Shown: piece by piece, positions 53,198-61,472 of the stretch
How positions within the stretch are numbered: position 1 is the stretch's first letter
How the letters are laid out: every line of letters begins with the position of its first letter
DNA from: Bin5 sp965208965
Lineage (GTDB): Bacteria > Chloroflexota > Anaerolineae > Caldilineales > Caldilineaceae
Length of the DNA: 64,000 nucleotides
Direction of reading: 5' to 3'
Assembly (NCBI GenBank): GCA_965208965.1
Contig: OZ242384.1
Location: 1,116,001-1,180,000, forward strand
Translations under genes and position numbers: made by a program
The notes under the pieces: model-generated
Database searches by the model: none
The model's input: only the letters and a program-made list of their open reading frames with translations
What the model was told of the DNA's origin: nothing

Positions 53198-54361
53198 ATG
53201 TTGAAAATGCCCGTTGATTGGGGAACGTTATGGTTAGGGGGCTTCTGCCCGGTAGAGGCGCTCGGTGGGTTGCCAATTCGTGGCGCAGATTATGCCGCGC
53301 ATCCCCCGCTGGATGAGCGGCTGACCCTACCTGCTGACGCAGCTTTACACGCCGAGGTGACGCTTGAAGCGGCAGAGGCGACATGGTCGGAACGCCTGGG
53401 CGGCGCGCGGGTTGTGCTGGTGCGCGATGCCTACCGCGCGCGCCGCTTACTGCATCAGGCGGCGGAAATTCAGCCAGGCGAGCGGGTCGGTGTCCCGGCG
53501 AATGCCAGCCATGACCTGGCAGAGTCGGTCAAGCATCATAAGGCGCTGCCGCGCTTTCTGGACTTTGACGCGCATCTGCGGCTCGCGCCGTCCGGTACGC
53601 GCTTCACCTGGACGCAGGTGGTGCTCGGGTTGTGGCAGCCCCGGAACGCTATATGGTTCGACTGCGCTGACACCCTGCCTACGCCCGGCGCGGCAGAGCG
53701 CCCGTCGGTGACGCTGTACGGCCTGCATCTGACTGATGCTGATGACCGCCCCGGCGCGCTGCTGGCATTCAGTGATGAGGCGCTCTATGCAGAGGTGAGA
53801 GCCCTGCGTCAACCGGTTGACTGCCCGAACGCAGCGCAGGCATTGGCACAGTGTGAACGTCTGCCGGAACTGGCAGAGCGGCAAAGCGCGAATCTGGCGG
53901 AGGTGCGGCGCGGTCTGCGTGAAGCCGCCGGGCTGGCGACACACGAGCCGAACAGGCTGGCGCTGGCGACCGCCGTCGCAGTGCAGATTCCGCTGGAGAG
54001 CGATATCGCCACCTTCTACGCCTACGTTGAGCAGGAAAATACGCCCGTGCGCTGGCTGCCCCAGATTCGGCCTCTGCATTATGCCGCGCTCGGTGCTGAC
54101 GGCGCGCCGGATCACCAGGGAACGGCGGCGAACCTCGCCCGCTGGATGTGCGTCCCGGTGGGGCCGGACTACACCTTTGAGGAGCTCAAACACGGTGTCC
54201 TCGGCATCGTCAAAGCGGCGGAATATCTCGGTGTGCGCTGGCGCACCAATCCCGCCTATGCTGCCGAGTACGCTGCCTTGATGGATCGAACTTACGGCGC
54301 AGGGCATGATGCCTACCGCCCGTTGTTTGCGCTGGATGAAGCCATCGCAGCGGGAGATTGA
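53198..54361 (+). CDS. Protein of zinc locus with DegT-aminotransferase-like segment
   Basis: A 387-residue protein. The stretch QPGERVGVPANASHDLAESV, followed by KALPRFLDFDAHLRLAP, resembles the GDEVIVPxxTF...PVFVDVD region of DegT/DnrJ/EryC1 PLP enzymes, but I see no catalytic lysine segment. If homologous it is probably a non-PLP or regulatory relative. The C-terminal part (LGIVKAAEYLGVRWRTNPAYAAEYA) is helical. GAGAGGA precedes ATG 53198. It lies between the zinc transporter and a COG0523 GTPase. The role is unknown; zinc delivery or sparing is suggested only by context. Confidence 0.6.
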   Translation: MLKMPVDWGTLWLGGFCPVEALGGLPIRGADYAAHPPLDERLTLPADAALHAEVTLEAAEATWSERLGGARVVLVRDAYRARRLLHQAAEIQPGERVGVPANASHDLAESVKHHKALPRFLDFDAHLRLAPSGTRFTWTQVVLGLWQPRNAIWFDCADTLPTPGAAERPSVTLYGLHLTDADDRPGALLAFSDEALYAEVRALRQPVDCPNAAQALAQCERLPELAERQSANLAEVRRGLREAAGLATHEPNRLALATAVAVQIPLESDIATFYAYVEQENTPVRWLPQIRPLHYAALGADGAPDHQGTAANLARWMCVPVGPDYTFEELKHGVLGIVKAAEYLGVRWRTNPAYAAEYAALMDRTYGAGHDAYRPLFALDEAIAAGD

Positions 54362-54433
54362 CCATACAGTTGATCGCTACTGCCGGGATGCTCCATCAGC
54401 TAAAAACGATAGTTGAATAGAGGAGAAAGGAAC

Positions 54434-55792
54434 ATGATGAACACACTTGAAGCACGAGTGCCAGTGACCGTCCTGACGGGCTTTCTGGGGGCAGGCAAAA
54501 CCACGTTACTCAACCGCGTCCTGACCGAAAATCACGGTAAGAAAATCGCGGTGATCGAAAACGAGTTCGGCGAGATCGGCATTGATAACGATCTGGTCAT
54601 TGGCGCAGAAGAAGAGATCTTCGAGATGAACAACGGATGCATCTGCTGCACCGTTCGGGGTGATCTGATCCGCATTCTCGGTCATCTGATGAAGCGCCGC
54701 GATAAGTTCGACTACATCATGGTCGAAACCACCGGCATGGCGGACCCCGGTCCCGTCGCGCAAACCTTCTACGTGGATGATGATATGCAGGAAAAACTGA
54801 AGCTGGATGGGATTGTCACGGTGGTCGATGCCAAACACATCTGGGAACATATCGACGACAGCGATGAGGCCAAAGAACAGGTTGCCTTTGCCGATGTGAT
54901 CCTGCTCAATAAGATTGACCTGGTTGCTCCGGAAGACCTCGACAGACTCGAAGCGCGCATCAAAAGCATGAACAGCATGGCGAAAGTCTTCCGCACCCGC
55001 GACGCGGTCGTCGAGATGGACAGTATCCTCAATGTGGGCGGCTTCAACCTCGACCGTGCACTGGAAATCGACCCGAAGTTCATGGAGCCGGAATACCCGT
55101 TTGAATGGTCGGGTATCTATGAACTGAACACCGGGAAGTACGAATGGGTGATGGGTGAAGGCCCTGACCCGGTAATGGGGGCCGCACTGCTGCCGCTGGC
55201 AAAAAATGGAACTGCGGCGAAGGAAGCGACGCTGATGGACGCCGTACTGACCTTCTCTGAAGATGAGCGGGCAGTACAGGCAGGCGAGACGCTGCACCTC
55301 GGCAATGGGCAGCACAACCAGCTCGTTCTGAACGGAAATGGCGAGACCGTCTTCGACTTCGTGATTCAGCAGCCGGGCTGTTACATGCTGTTCACCGAAC
55401 ATCACCCCGATGAGTTCGACGCGCACCTGTGCGGAACGGATGCCGTGCTGACCCCCCTCGAAACCCGCGAGTACAAACCCGATCATGAACACGACGAAGA
55501 GGTGACTTCTGTTGGTGTCACCCTCCCCGGCGATTTTCATTTGGAGAGGCTCAATGGTTGGTTAGGCCAACTGCTGCGCGAGCAGGGACAGGATATCTTC
55601 CGTATGAAAGGCGTGTTGAGCCTGCGCGGCCATGATGAACGCTTCGTATTTCAAGGGGTGCATATGCTCTTTGACGGCCGCCCGGATCGTCCGTGGGGGA
55701 ATGAACAGCGCCATAACAAGATGATTTTCATCGGGCGTAACCTGGATCGGTCTGCACTGGAAGAAGGCTTTCGCGCATGTCTCGTGTCATGA
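54434..55792 (+). CDS. COG0523 metallochaperone GTPase (CobW/ZigA-like), first copy
   Basis: A 452-residue G3E GTPase. Motifs are Walker A GFLGAGKTT, the metal-binding GCICCT (CxCC), VVDAKHIW and NKIDLV; the CobW C-terminal domain ends HNKMIFIGRNLD. About 130 residues between the GTPase and CobW_C domains (EWSGIYELNTGKYEWVMGEG to FDAHLCGTD) form an extra beta-rich insertion. The family delivers zinc to client enzymes under starvation and is often Zur-controlled. ATG 54434 follows AGGAGAAAGG. The 3' end overlaps the WD40 gene by 16 nt. Confidence 0.9.
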   Translation: MMNTLEARVPVTVLTGFLGAGKTTLLNRVLTENHGKKIAVIENEFGEIGIDNDLVIGAEEEIFEMNNGCICCTVRGDLIRILGHLMKRRDKFDYIMVETTGMADPGPVAQTFYVDDDMQEKLKLDGIVTVVDAKHIWEHIDDSDEAKEQVAFADVILLNKIDLVAPEDLDRLEARIKSMNSMAKVFRTRDAVVEMDSILNVGGFNLDRALEIDPKFMEPEYPFEWSGIYELNTGKYEWVMGEGPDPVMGAALLPLAKNGTAAKEATLMDAVLTFSEDERAVQAGETLHLGNGQHNQLVLNGNGETVFDFVIQQPGCYMLFTEHHPDEFDAHLCGTDAVLTPLETREYKPDHEHDEEVTSVGVTLPGDFHLERLNGWLGQLLREQGQDIFRMKGVLSLRGHDERFVFQGVHMLFDGRPDRPWGNEQRHNKMIFIGRNLDRSALEEGFRACLVS

Positions 55793-56838
55793 TGCGGCGC
55801 AAAGGCAGGCGCAAAACGCCGAAGCCATCGCTCAAGCCAATGTGGCGTGCCAACATTGACGATCATCCGATCGGGCTGGCATGGTCGCCGGACGGCAAAA
55901 AGCTGGCAGTGGCGGGTGTGTCTGGGCCAATCGCGCTCTTTAACGGTGCAGACGGCGCGGTACAGCGCATGCTGCCCGGCCATCCCCTCGGCACGATGGC
56001 GATTTCGTGGCACAAAAGCAGCCGTCTCCTCGCCAGCGTCGGGCAGGACGGCAAGGTACGGCTGTGGGATACCAAGACAGGAACGCAGACCTCTGAAATG
56101 GCGGGCGGCGCAAGCTGGGTGGAGCGTGTCGCTTTCAGCCCTGCGGGCGACTGGCTGGTGTCAGCCGCCGGGCGCAAATTGCGACTGTGGAACACCACCG
56201 GGGAGTTGAGCTGTGAATTCCCCGATGCGAACAGCACCATTACCGACATCAAGTGGCGCCATGATGGCAAGCGGTTCGCCGTCACTGCCTACAACGGCGT
56301 CGTGCTGTATGGCCCCACAAGAGCGGAACCACTCCGCCGTTTCGAATGGCAGGGTTCGTCACTCACTCTGGAGTGGAGTCCCGATGGAAAGCACATTGCC
56401 ACGGGCGACCAGGACTCGACGGTGCACTTCTGGCTCGTCGAGTCCGGGCAGGATCTGCAGATGTGGGGCTACGAAACAAAGGTGCTGGAACTGGCATGGA
56501 GCTTCAACAGTCGCTATCTTGCGACCGGAGGCGGGACTCAGGCGGTGATCTGGGACTGTTCCGGCAAGGGGCCGGAAAACACGAAACCGGTCATGCTGGA
56601 AGGGCATCAGGACCTCATCAAGCACCTGAAGTTTCAGCGGCGGGGTATGCTGCTGGCTTCCGGTGGGAAAGATGGTCTGCTGGCAATCTGGGAAGTCGAG
56701 AAGAAGAAAACCGTTTTGCTGGCGGATACTCTGTTCACAGCCCCGATCGCCGGCTTGGCCTGGTCACCGGATGATCGCCGTATCGCCGTCTCAGATGAGG
56801 ATGGCGCCCTGTCGATAGCGGCAGTGCAGCCGTTATGA
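55777..56838 (+). CDS. WD40 beta-propeller protein
   Basis: A 353-residue protein with a basic N-terminus (RRKGRRKTPKPS) and about seven WD40 blades: LAWSPDGKKLAVAG, KVRLWDTKTG, LRLWNTTGE, LEWSPDGKHIATGD, HFWLVESGQ, AVIWDCSGKG and LAWSPDDRRIAVSD. It has no signal peptide, so it should be a cytosolic scaffold. The 16-nt overlap with the COG0523 gene implies tight co-expression and a possible physical link to that chaperone (inference). Confidence 0.87.
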   Translation: MSRVMMRRKGRRKTPKPSLKPMWRANIDDHPIGLAWSPDGKKLAVAGVSGPIALFNGADGAVQRMLPGHPLGTMAISWHKSSRLLASVGQDGKVRLWDTKTGTQTSEMAGGASWVERVAFSPAGDWLVSAAGRKLRLWNTTGELSCEFPDANSTITDIKWRHDGKRFAVTAYNGVVLYGPTRAEPLRRFEWQGSSLTLEWSPDGKHIATGDQDSTVHFWLVESGQDLQMWGYETKVLELAWSFNSRYLATGGGTQAVIWDCSGKGPENTKPVMLEGHQDLIKHLKFQRRGMLLASGGKDGLLAIWEVEKKKTVLLADTLFTAPIAGLAWSPDDRRIAVSDEDGALSIAAVQPL

Positions 56839-56920
56839 GAAACCTGTTTCGTATGAAATAATCCCCTCTGTTGGTGAGACGTTCTGTCTCGACGATGATA
56901 TTGCACCAGATAGAGCTATC

Positions 56921-57358
56921 ATGTCCCACAATACGACCGAAATCAGTCTGCAGTTACGCAAATCCGGCTACCGGGTAACACCCCAACGCCAACTCATCCT
57001 GGACGCTGTCTGTCGGCTCGGTGACCATGTAACGCCCGAAGCCGTGTACGACCATGTGCACCGCATCGCTCCCACGCTGAGCCGGGCGACCGTCTACCGG
57101 GTTCTGCATTTTCTGACAGAACAGCGCATCCTGGCGATGATGCATATGGCCGGCGGCCGGCTTGCCTACGAGATGGCCGGCCCCGAGCCGCACCACCACC
57201 TCGTCTGCCGCTCCTGCGACGGCCTGCTCGAGCTGCCGCACAGCGTCTTGCTGGCGTTTTGCCGGGCGATGGATTCCCAGTACGACTTCGAGGTCGACGT
57301 AAGTCATGTCTCATTCTTCGGGCACTGCGCCGACTGCCGTGATTCTGCCGGCGCCTGA
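56921..57358 (+). CDS. zur: Fur-family regulator, probable Zur
   Basis: A 145-residue Fur-family repressor. The N-terminal winged helix (YRVTPQRQLILDAVCR, LSRATVYRVLHFL) is followed by the dimerisation domain with HHHLVCRSCDGLLELP and, at the end, FFGHCADCRDSA. The two CxxC pairs (CRSC, CADC) form the structural zinc site and PEPHHHLVC supplies regulatory-site histidines. The zinc-uptake neighbours favour Zur over Fur. It is the only intact copy of the three in this locus. The promoter/palindrome of modules 1 and 2 is not conserved upstream; instead GAGACgttctGTCTC lies at about 56876-56890. Confidence 0.87.
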   Translation: MSHNTTEISLQLRKSGYRVTPQRQLILDAVCRLGDHVTPEAVYDHVHRIAPTLSRATVYRVLHFLTEQRILAMMHMAGGRLAYEMAGPEPHHHLVCRSCDGLLELPHSVLLAFCRAMDSQYDFEVDVSHVSFFGHCADCRDSAGA

Positions 57359-57408
57359 CGCCTGTTGTGGGAGCGCACAGCGCCTATCCGGCGAAAGGGC
57401 GCCCGCAG

Positions 57409-57782
57409 TTGCGTTGCTCCCTCCGAACTCTCTCATCGCTCCCGGCAACTCTGTTCCTCCTCGCCGCCTGCACCCCGTCCGCGCCTGGAACGACTGACGC
57501 CCCCACCGAGGATGAGCGCCCACGCGTTGTCGTCTAAGTTCGCCGCTTGCAGACATCGTCTACAACATCGGCGGCGACCGGATCGACCCCGATGCCATCA
57601 TGCCGCCCGGCGCCGATGAAGTAATGGCTTTCGACCGCGTGATGCCTGACTTCAGCATCGTCCAGGAGGCCGCCGCGCTCGGCTGCCGGGTTGACTGGTC
57701 GGATACCGACATGATGCCCAACCCGACAGATGCGCCCTGGGGCGACAACGCCATCGTAGACCTTGTGCGCAACACGATCTGA
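57409..57782 (+). pseudogene. Broken zinc-binding lipoprotein gene (ZnuA-like), module 3
   Basis: From TTG 57409 a frame of 42 residues encodes a lipoprotein signal (ATLFLLAACTPSAPGTT) similar to those at 45298 and 49218, ending at TAA 57535. In another frame the next bases read SPLADIVYNIGGDRID and IMPPGAD, typical of the first strands of ZnuA/TroA proteins, then a short unrelated tail to TGA 57780-57782. The start codon is changed, a frameshift separates signal and mature parts, and the remaining 250 residues are missing. Confidence 0.7.
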
Positions 57783-57828
57783 TGCCAGGTATCAGTTCGA
57801 TTGACAAGATGAAAGTGAAAGCGAGTGT

Positions 57829-58923
57829 GTGTTGAACCCGAAATCTGATCGCCAACCCATTCCCGTGACCATCATTACCGGATTTTTGGGTTCCGGGAAG
57901 ACCACACTGCTCAACCGCATTCTTCATGCAGAGCATGGTCTGCGCGTGGCTGTGCTGGTGAATGACTTCGGAGCCATCAATATCGATACGCAGCTCGTTG
58001 TGGGTACGGAGGAAGACACGATCAGCCTTGCCAACGGCTGCATCTGCTGCACCATCCGGGGCGACTTTCTCAAAGCCACACGCGACCTGATCCAGCGTCC
58101 ACAGCCACCCGAATATATCGTGGTTGAAACCAGTGGCGTCTCAGATCCACTCGAAGTCGCGCTTACGTTTCGGGCGATTCAGCGCGTGCAGATTGACAGC
58201 ATCCTGACCGTGATGGATGCCGAGCAGGTCATGAGCCTCGACAAGCGCCAGGAGACGCTGTCCATCCATCAGGTCGGCATGGCGGATATCGTCATCCTGA
58301 ACAAAGTCGATCTGGTGAATGAGGTACAGCTTCAATCGGTGCGGGACTTCATCCGGCAAATCGTCCCCCAGGCACGCATCATCGAAACAATCCAGGCAGA
58401 TGTGCCGCTTGAACTGCTGTTGAATGTGGGTCAATTTGAAATCGAGCGCTTGGCAAGCCGTCGGCCGCACGATGTTCATGTCCATGCCGAAGATGAAGAA
58501 CAGGAGCATGAAGACAACGAACATCATCATCAACATACAGACCACACGCTGGTTTTCAGCGCCTGGAGCTGGCGCAGTTCGCAGCCTGTCTCATTTCGCG
58601 CCTTGCAACGGATGGTCAGCCGCCTGCCCGAAACGATCTATCGCGCCAAGGGGATATTCTTTCTGGCGGATGCCGCCGGTCAAAAGGGGGTTTTGCAGGT
58701 GGTAGGCAGACGCGCCAACCTGACCTTGACTCAGGATGGTTGGGGGAATGCAGCGCCGCACTCGCAGCTCGTCGTCATTGGTGCGGAGGGGAGTGTTGAC
58801 GGGGATGATTTGAACCAGCGCATGGAAGCCTGTCTGGCAGTCAATGCCCCGAAATCGGAACGGGAATACATCACGCGCACCGTCATTGAATGGCTGCGCC
58901 AGCGGCTGCCCGGCGCATCATGA
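57829..58923 (+). CDS. COG0523 metallochaperone GTPase (CobW/YeiR-like), second copy
   Basis: A 364-residue G3E GTPase with Walker A GFLGSGKTT, the CxCC motif GCICCT, NKVDLV and a CobW_C domain. A His/Asp/Glu-rich stretch (residues about 205-237: HVHAEDEEQEHEDNEHHHQH) precedes CobW_C, as in zinc-binding members. It lacks the extra insertion of the first copy. GTG 57829 is the likely start. It lies just downstream of the zur/ZnuA remnant module. Confidence 0.88.
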   Translation: MLNPKSDRQPIPVTIITGFLGSGKTTLLNRILHAEHGLRVAVLVNDFGAINIDTQLVVGTEEDTISLANGCICCTIRGDFLKATRDLIQRPQPPEYIVVETSGVSDPLEVALTFRAIQRVQIDSILTVMDAEQVMSLDKRQETLSIHQVGMADIVILNKVDLVNEVQLQSVRDFIRQIVPQARIIETIQADVPLELLLNVGQFEIERLASRRPHDVHVHAEDEEQEHEDNEHHHQHTDHTLVFSAWSWRSSQPVSFRALQRMVSRLPETIYRAKGIFFLADAAGQKGVLQVVGRRANLTLTQDGWGNAAPHSQLVVIGAEGSVDGDDLNQRMEACLAVNAPKSEREYITRTVIEWLRQRLPGAS

Positions 58924-59066
58924 ACTGCGATGTCAAGACCGGCGGTGCATCCGATCCTGTCGCCGTCGCCAATACCTTCCTGGTGCCTGAATTCAGACCG
59001 CTGGTGCGGCTCGACAGCACTCTGGCAGAAGACCGCCAAAACGGAACGGACGCCCAAACGCAGTAA
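58920..59066 (+). pseudogene. Fragment of a third COG0523 GTPase
   Basis: A 48-residue frame overlapping the previous stop by 4 nt. Residues ASDPVAVANTFLVPEFRPLVRLDS match the segment after the VVETSG motif in COG0523 proteins (compare SGVSDPLEVALTF in the upstream gene). The rest of the protein is missing. It is probably left by recombination between COG0523 copies. Confidence 0.55.
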
Positions 59067-59108
59067 GCCGCACACGAAAAAAAGTCAGAAGGAACATGGT
59101 TCGAGAAA

Positions 59109-59200
59109 TTGAGCTTGGCCCCGAAAACTGAACCACAAGCTAAAGTGCATAAAGGAGCGAACTGCCGAGCCTGTGGAGGGGCGGAACGATGGTCAAGAAA
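59109..59200 (+). mobile_element. Left-end fragment of the IS3-family element
   Basis: TTGAGCTTGGCCCC and the following 80 bases match 60078-60169 closely, including the orfA ribosome site (GGAGGGG) and first codons (ATGGTCAAGAAA). It then diverges abruptly. It is in the same orientation as the full copy 970 bp downstream. Confidence 0.8.
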
Positions 59201-59279
59201 TGGGAATTATATACAAAAGTAAGCAACACCCCTTGACGGGTCGCGAGTTACGGCCATCTTTGCCCAACCAAGCAGCCAA

Positions 59280-59891
59280 TCATCGGTCTTCCTCAGAAAT
59301 GCCAAACTGCAACTCACCATCAACCACGACGGCCATGAATTCTTCCGCAGGCAGACCCGCCAGATAGACGCTGCAATAGGCCCCGCCTACCGGCAACTGC
59401 TTCCACAGCGTGTTCGCCACGACCATGTGGTGAAATAACGTATCTGGTCTTTTTTCCCGCACCTTGGCGGCATATGATTCGATCAGCTCACCTAATTCAT
59501 GCCGTCCCTCGGCGCACCGGAGTTCGGAAGCCGCAAAGCCGTTGGCATACAACCACACCAAAAAGGGAAAGTACTCATCATCTGGACTCATGTCGCCGGC
59601 GAACTCAGACCAATCGTTCAGAGTAGCTTCAAAAACCCAACCTAGCAGCCAACTGTCTGCGAACAAATCTCCTGTGCTGATGACGGTGATTATACGATAG
59701 CCGGGATATTCGAAAAGCTCCCGGGTTTCTCCAGGAGGGTAGTACTCTTGAAGCAACTCCACATACCCTGAGTAGTCGGGGGTAGGGGATGGTAGTGGGG
59801 CGGGGATTAGGGCGAAGGAATCCGGACCCACAACACAGCTCGACAGCATCAGCGTAACCGCACACAGAGTCATCCCGATGTTCTTTCTCAT
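59280..59891 (-). CDS. Hypothetical lipoprotein
   Basis: A 203-residue protein with a lipoprotein signal peptide (IGMTLCAVTLMLSSC, cysteine 16) and a short Pro/Ser linker (PAPLPSPTPDYS). The rest is a soluble, acidic, mixed-helix region with Trp-rich segments (WLLGWVFEATLNDW). ATG 59891 follows AGAGG with 9-nt spacing and is preferred over 59957. I do not recognise the family. It lies between the partial and full IS copies on the opposite strand. Confidence 0.65.
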   Translation of the reverse strand: MRKNIGMTLCAVTLMLSSCVVGPDSFALIPAPLPSPTPDYSGYVELLQEYYPPGETRELFEYPGYRIITVISTGDLFADSWLLGWVFEATLNDWSEFAGDMSPDDEYFPFLVWLYANGFAASELRCAEGRHELGELIESYAAKVREKRPDTLFHHMVVANTLWKQLPVGGAYCSVYLAGLPAEEFMAVVVDGELQFGISEEDR

Positions 59892-60157
59892 GAATTCGTT
59901 CCTCTGATTTTCTCTTTTGTACGATGAGATTCTTGTCCCCCCTGGGGAGCCTCTCATAGGGGATTATATACTTTAGTGGCATTGGCTCTTTAATGATCGA
60001 GTTCGCCGTGATTTTGAAAATTTTTGTTTCTTGGGTTTTTTGACGTTTGACAAGGGGAAACTAACCTTGCGGGCTTATTGAGCTTGGCCCCAAAAACTGG
60101 ACCACAAGCTAAGGTGTATAATGGAACGAATCACCGAGCCTGTGGAGGGGCAGAACG

Positions 60158-60496
60158 ATGGTCAAGAAACGGCGGCGACACACGGCGGCTTACAAGTTTC
60201 GAGTAGCGCTGGAAGCGCTTGAAGGCGGCAAGACGATTAGCCAGTTATCGAGTGAACATGAGATTCATGCCAACCTGATACGGGCCTGGAAACGGCAACT
60301 GCAGGAAGACGGGCCCCGAGTCTTTGCCAGCAATGGTGAGCGCAAACAACGGGAGCAGGAGGCGCAGGAAGCAGAACTTTATGAACAGATGGCGGCAGCC
60401 CGCCCCTTGCGGCTCGGGCGGCTCAAGATGGAACTTGAGTGGTTGAAAAAAAAAGTTGCCCGTTTCGGTCAGGGAGAGGCGGCGCATGGTCGATAG
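60158..60496 (+). CDS. IS3-family transposase OrfA
   Basis: A 112-residue HTH protein beginning MVKKRRRHTAAYKFRVALEA, with the recognition helix region TISQLSSEHEIHANLIRAWKRQL and a leucine-zipper-like tail ending LEWLKKK. A run of nine A residues (60446-60454) lies at the OrfA/OrfB junction; reading it as eight A's would continue directly into LPVSVRERRRM of OrfB, so slippage there could produce the fused transposase. Confidence 0.85.
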   Translation: MVKKRRRHTAAYKFRVALEALEGGKTISQLSSEHEIHANLIRAWKRQLQEDGPRVFASNGERKQREQEAQEAELYEQMAAARPLRLGRLKMELEWLKKKVARFGQGEAAHGR

Positions 60497-61341
60497 CCAG
60501 AATGCAGTCCTGAGTGTACGACGGCAGTGTGAGTTGCTGGGTCTGAATCGGGCCTCCTTCTACTATCAGACAGCTTCCGAGTCGGCTCTGAACCTGCATC
60601 TGATGCGCCTGTTCGCAAAGCGGTCGGTCTGCCGACATTGACGAGCAGTTCCTGCGTACGCCCTTCTATGGCTGGCCCAAGATGACCGCACATCTGCGTC
60701 GACTTGGCTACGTCGTCAATGGCAAACGAGTCAGACGGCTGATGCGTCTGATGGGCATTCAGGCGATCTACCCCAGGAGAAGCAGCAGTTCGCCTGGCAA
60801 AGGGCACAAGCGTTATCCCTATCTTCTGCGCAACCTGCCGATTACGCATGTCAACCAGGTCTGGAGCGCTGACATCACCTATGTGCCGCTGCTGCGCGGC
60901 TTCATGTATCTGGTCGCTGTCATCGACTGGTACAGCCGTTATGTGCTCGCTTGGCAGCTTTCCAACACCCTGGACGGTAGCTTCTGCCTCGATGTCCTGC
61001 GTCAGGCGCTCAGCACCGGTCGGCCCCAGATCTTCAACACCGACCAGGGCGCACAGTTCACGGCCGATGCCTTCACCGCCTGCCTGCTCGCTGCCAACAT
61101 ACAAGTCAGCATGGACGGGCGAGGCCGCGCCCTCGACAACGTCTTCTGCGAACGTCTATGGCGCAGCGTCAAATACGAGAACATCTATCTCAACCAGTAT
61201 GACACCGTACCTCAGCTGCACCTTGGGCTGACCGCCTATTTCAACTTCTACAACCATGAACGACCGCATCAAAGTCTCAACTATCGCACGCCGGCGGAAG
61301 AGCACTTCGTGCTCTGTTCAGAGCCGGCCCTACTCGCCTAG
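60456..61341 (+). pseudogene. IS3-family transposase OrfB, interrupted by a 25-nt insertion
   Basis: The first part (PVSVRERRRMVDSQ to HLMRL) and second part (IDEQFLRTPFYGWPKM to the end) lie in different frames. Removing bases 60612-60636 restores HLMRL-IDEQF, the expected continuation. The second part carries the catalytic triad: D in WSADITYV, D in FNTDQGAQF and E in NVFCERLW, followed by HERPHQSLNYRTP. The copy is therefore inactive as read, unless the insertion is an assembly error. Confidence 0.8.
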
Positions 61342-61472
61342 ATGCACCTTATTTTTCCCATTTCGTGGTCTAACGATGGGGCCAACCATATGCAACAGTT
61401 AGTTTGAGTCATCCGTGTAGGGAGATATAGGTTCTTATTTCTCTACATAGAACAAGAAACTAGAAAAAGCCC

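Larger units (their letters stand above)
60078..61388 (+). mobile_element. IS3-family insertion sequence, nearly complete, transposase broken
   Basis: An element of about 1.3 kb with imperfect terminal repeats. The left end is TTGGCCCCAAAAACTGGACC plus ACAAG; the right end, reversed, is TTGGCCCCATCGTTAGACC plus ACGAA. It contains orfA and an interrupted orfB with DDE-transposase motifs. No clear target duplication was found. It is the parent type of the MITE-like elements at 9.5, 11.1 and 12.8 kb and of the fragment at 59109. Confidence 0.85.
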
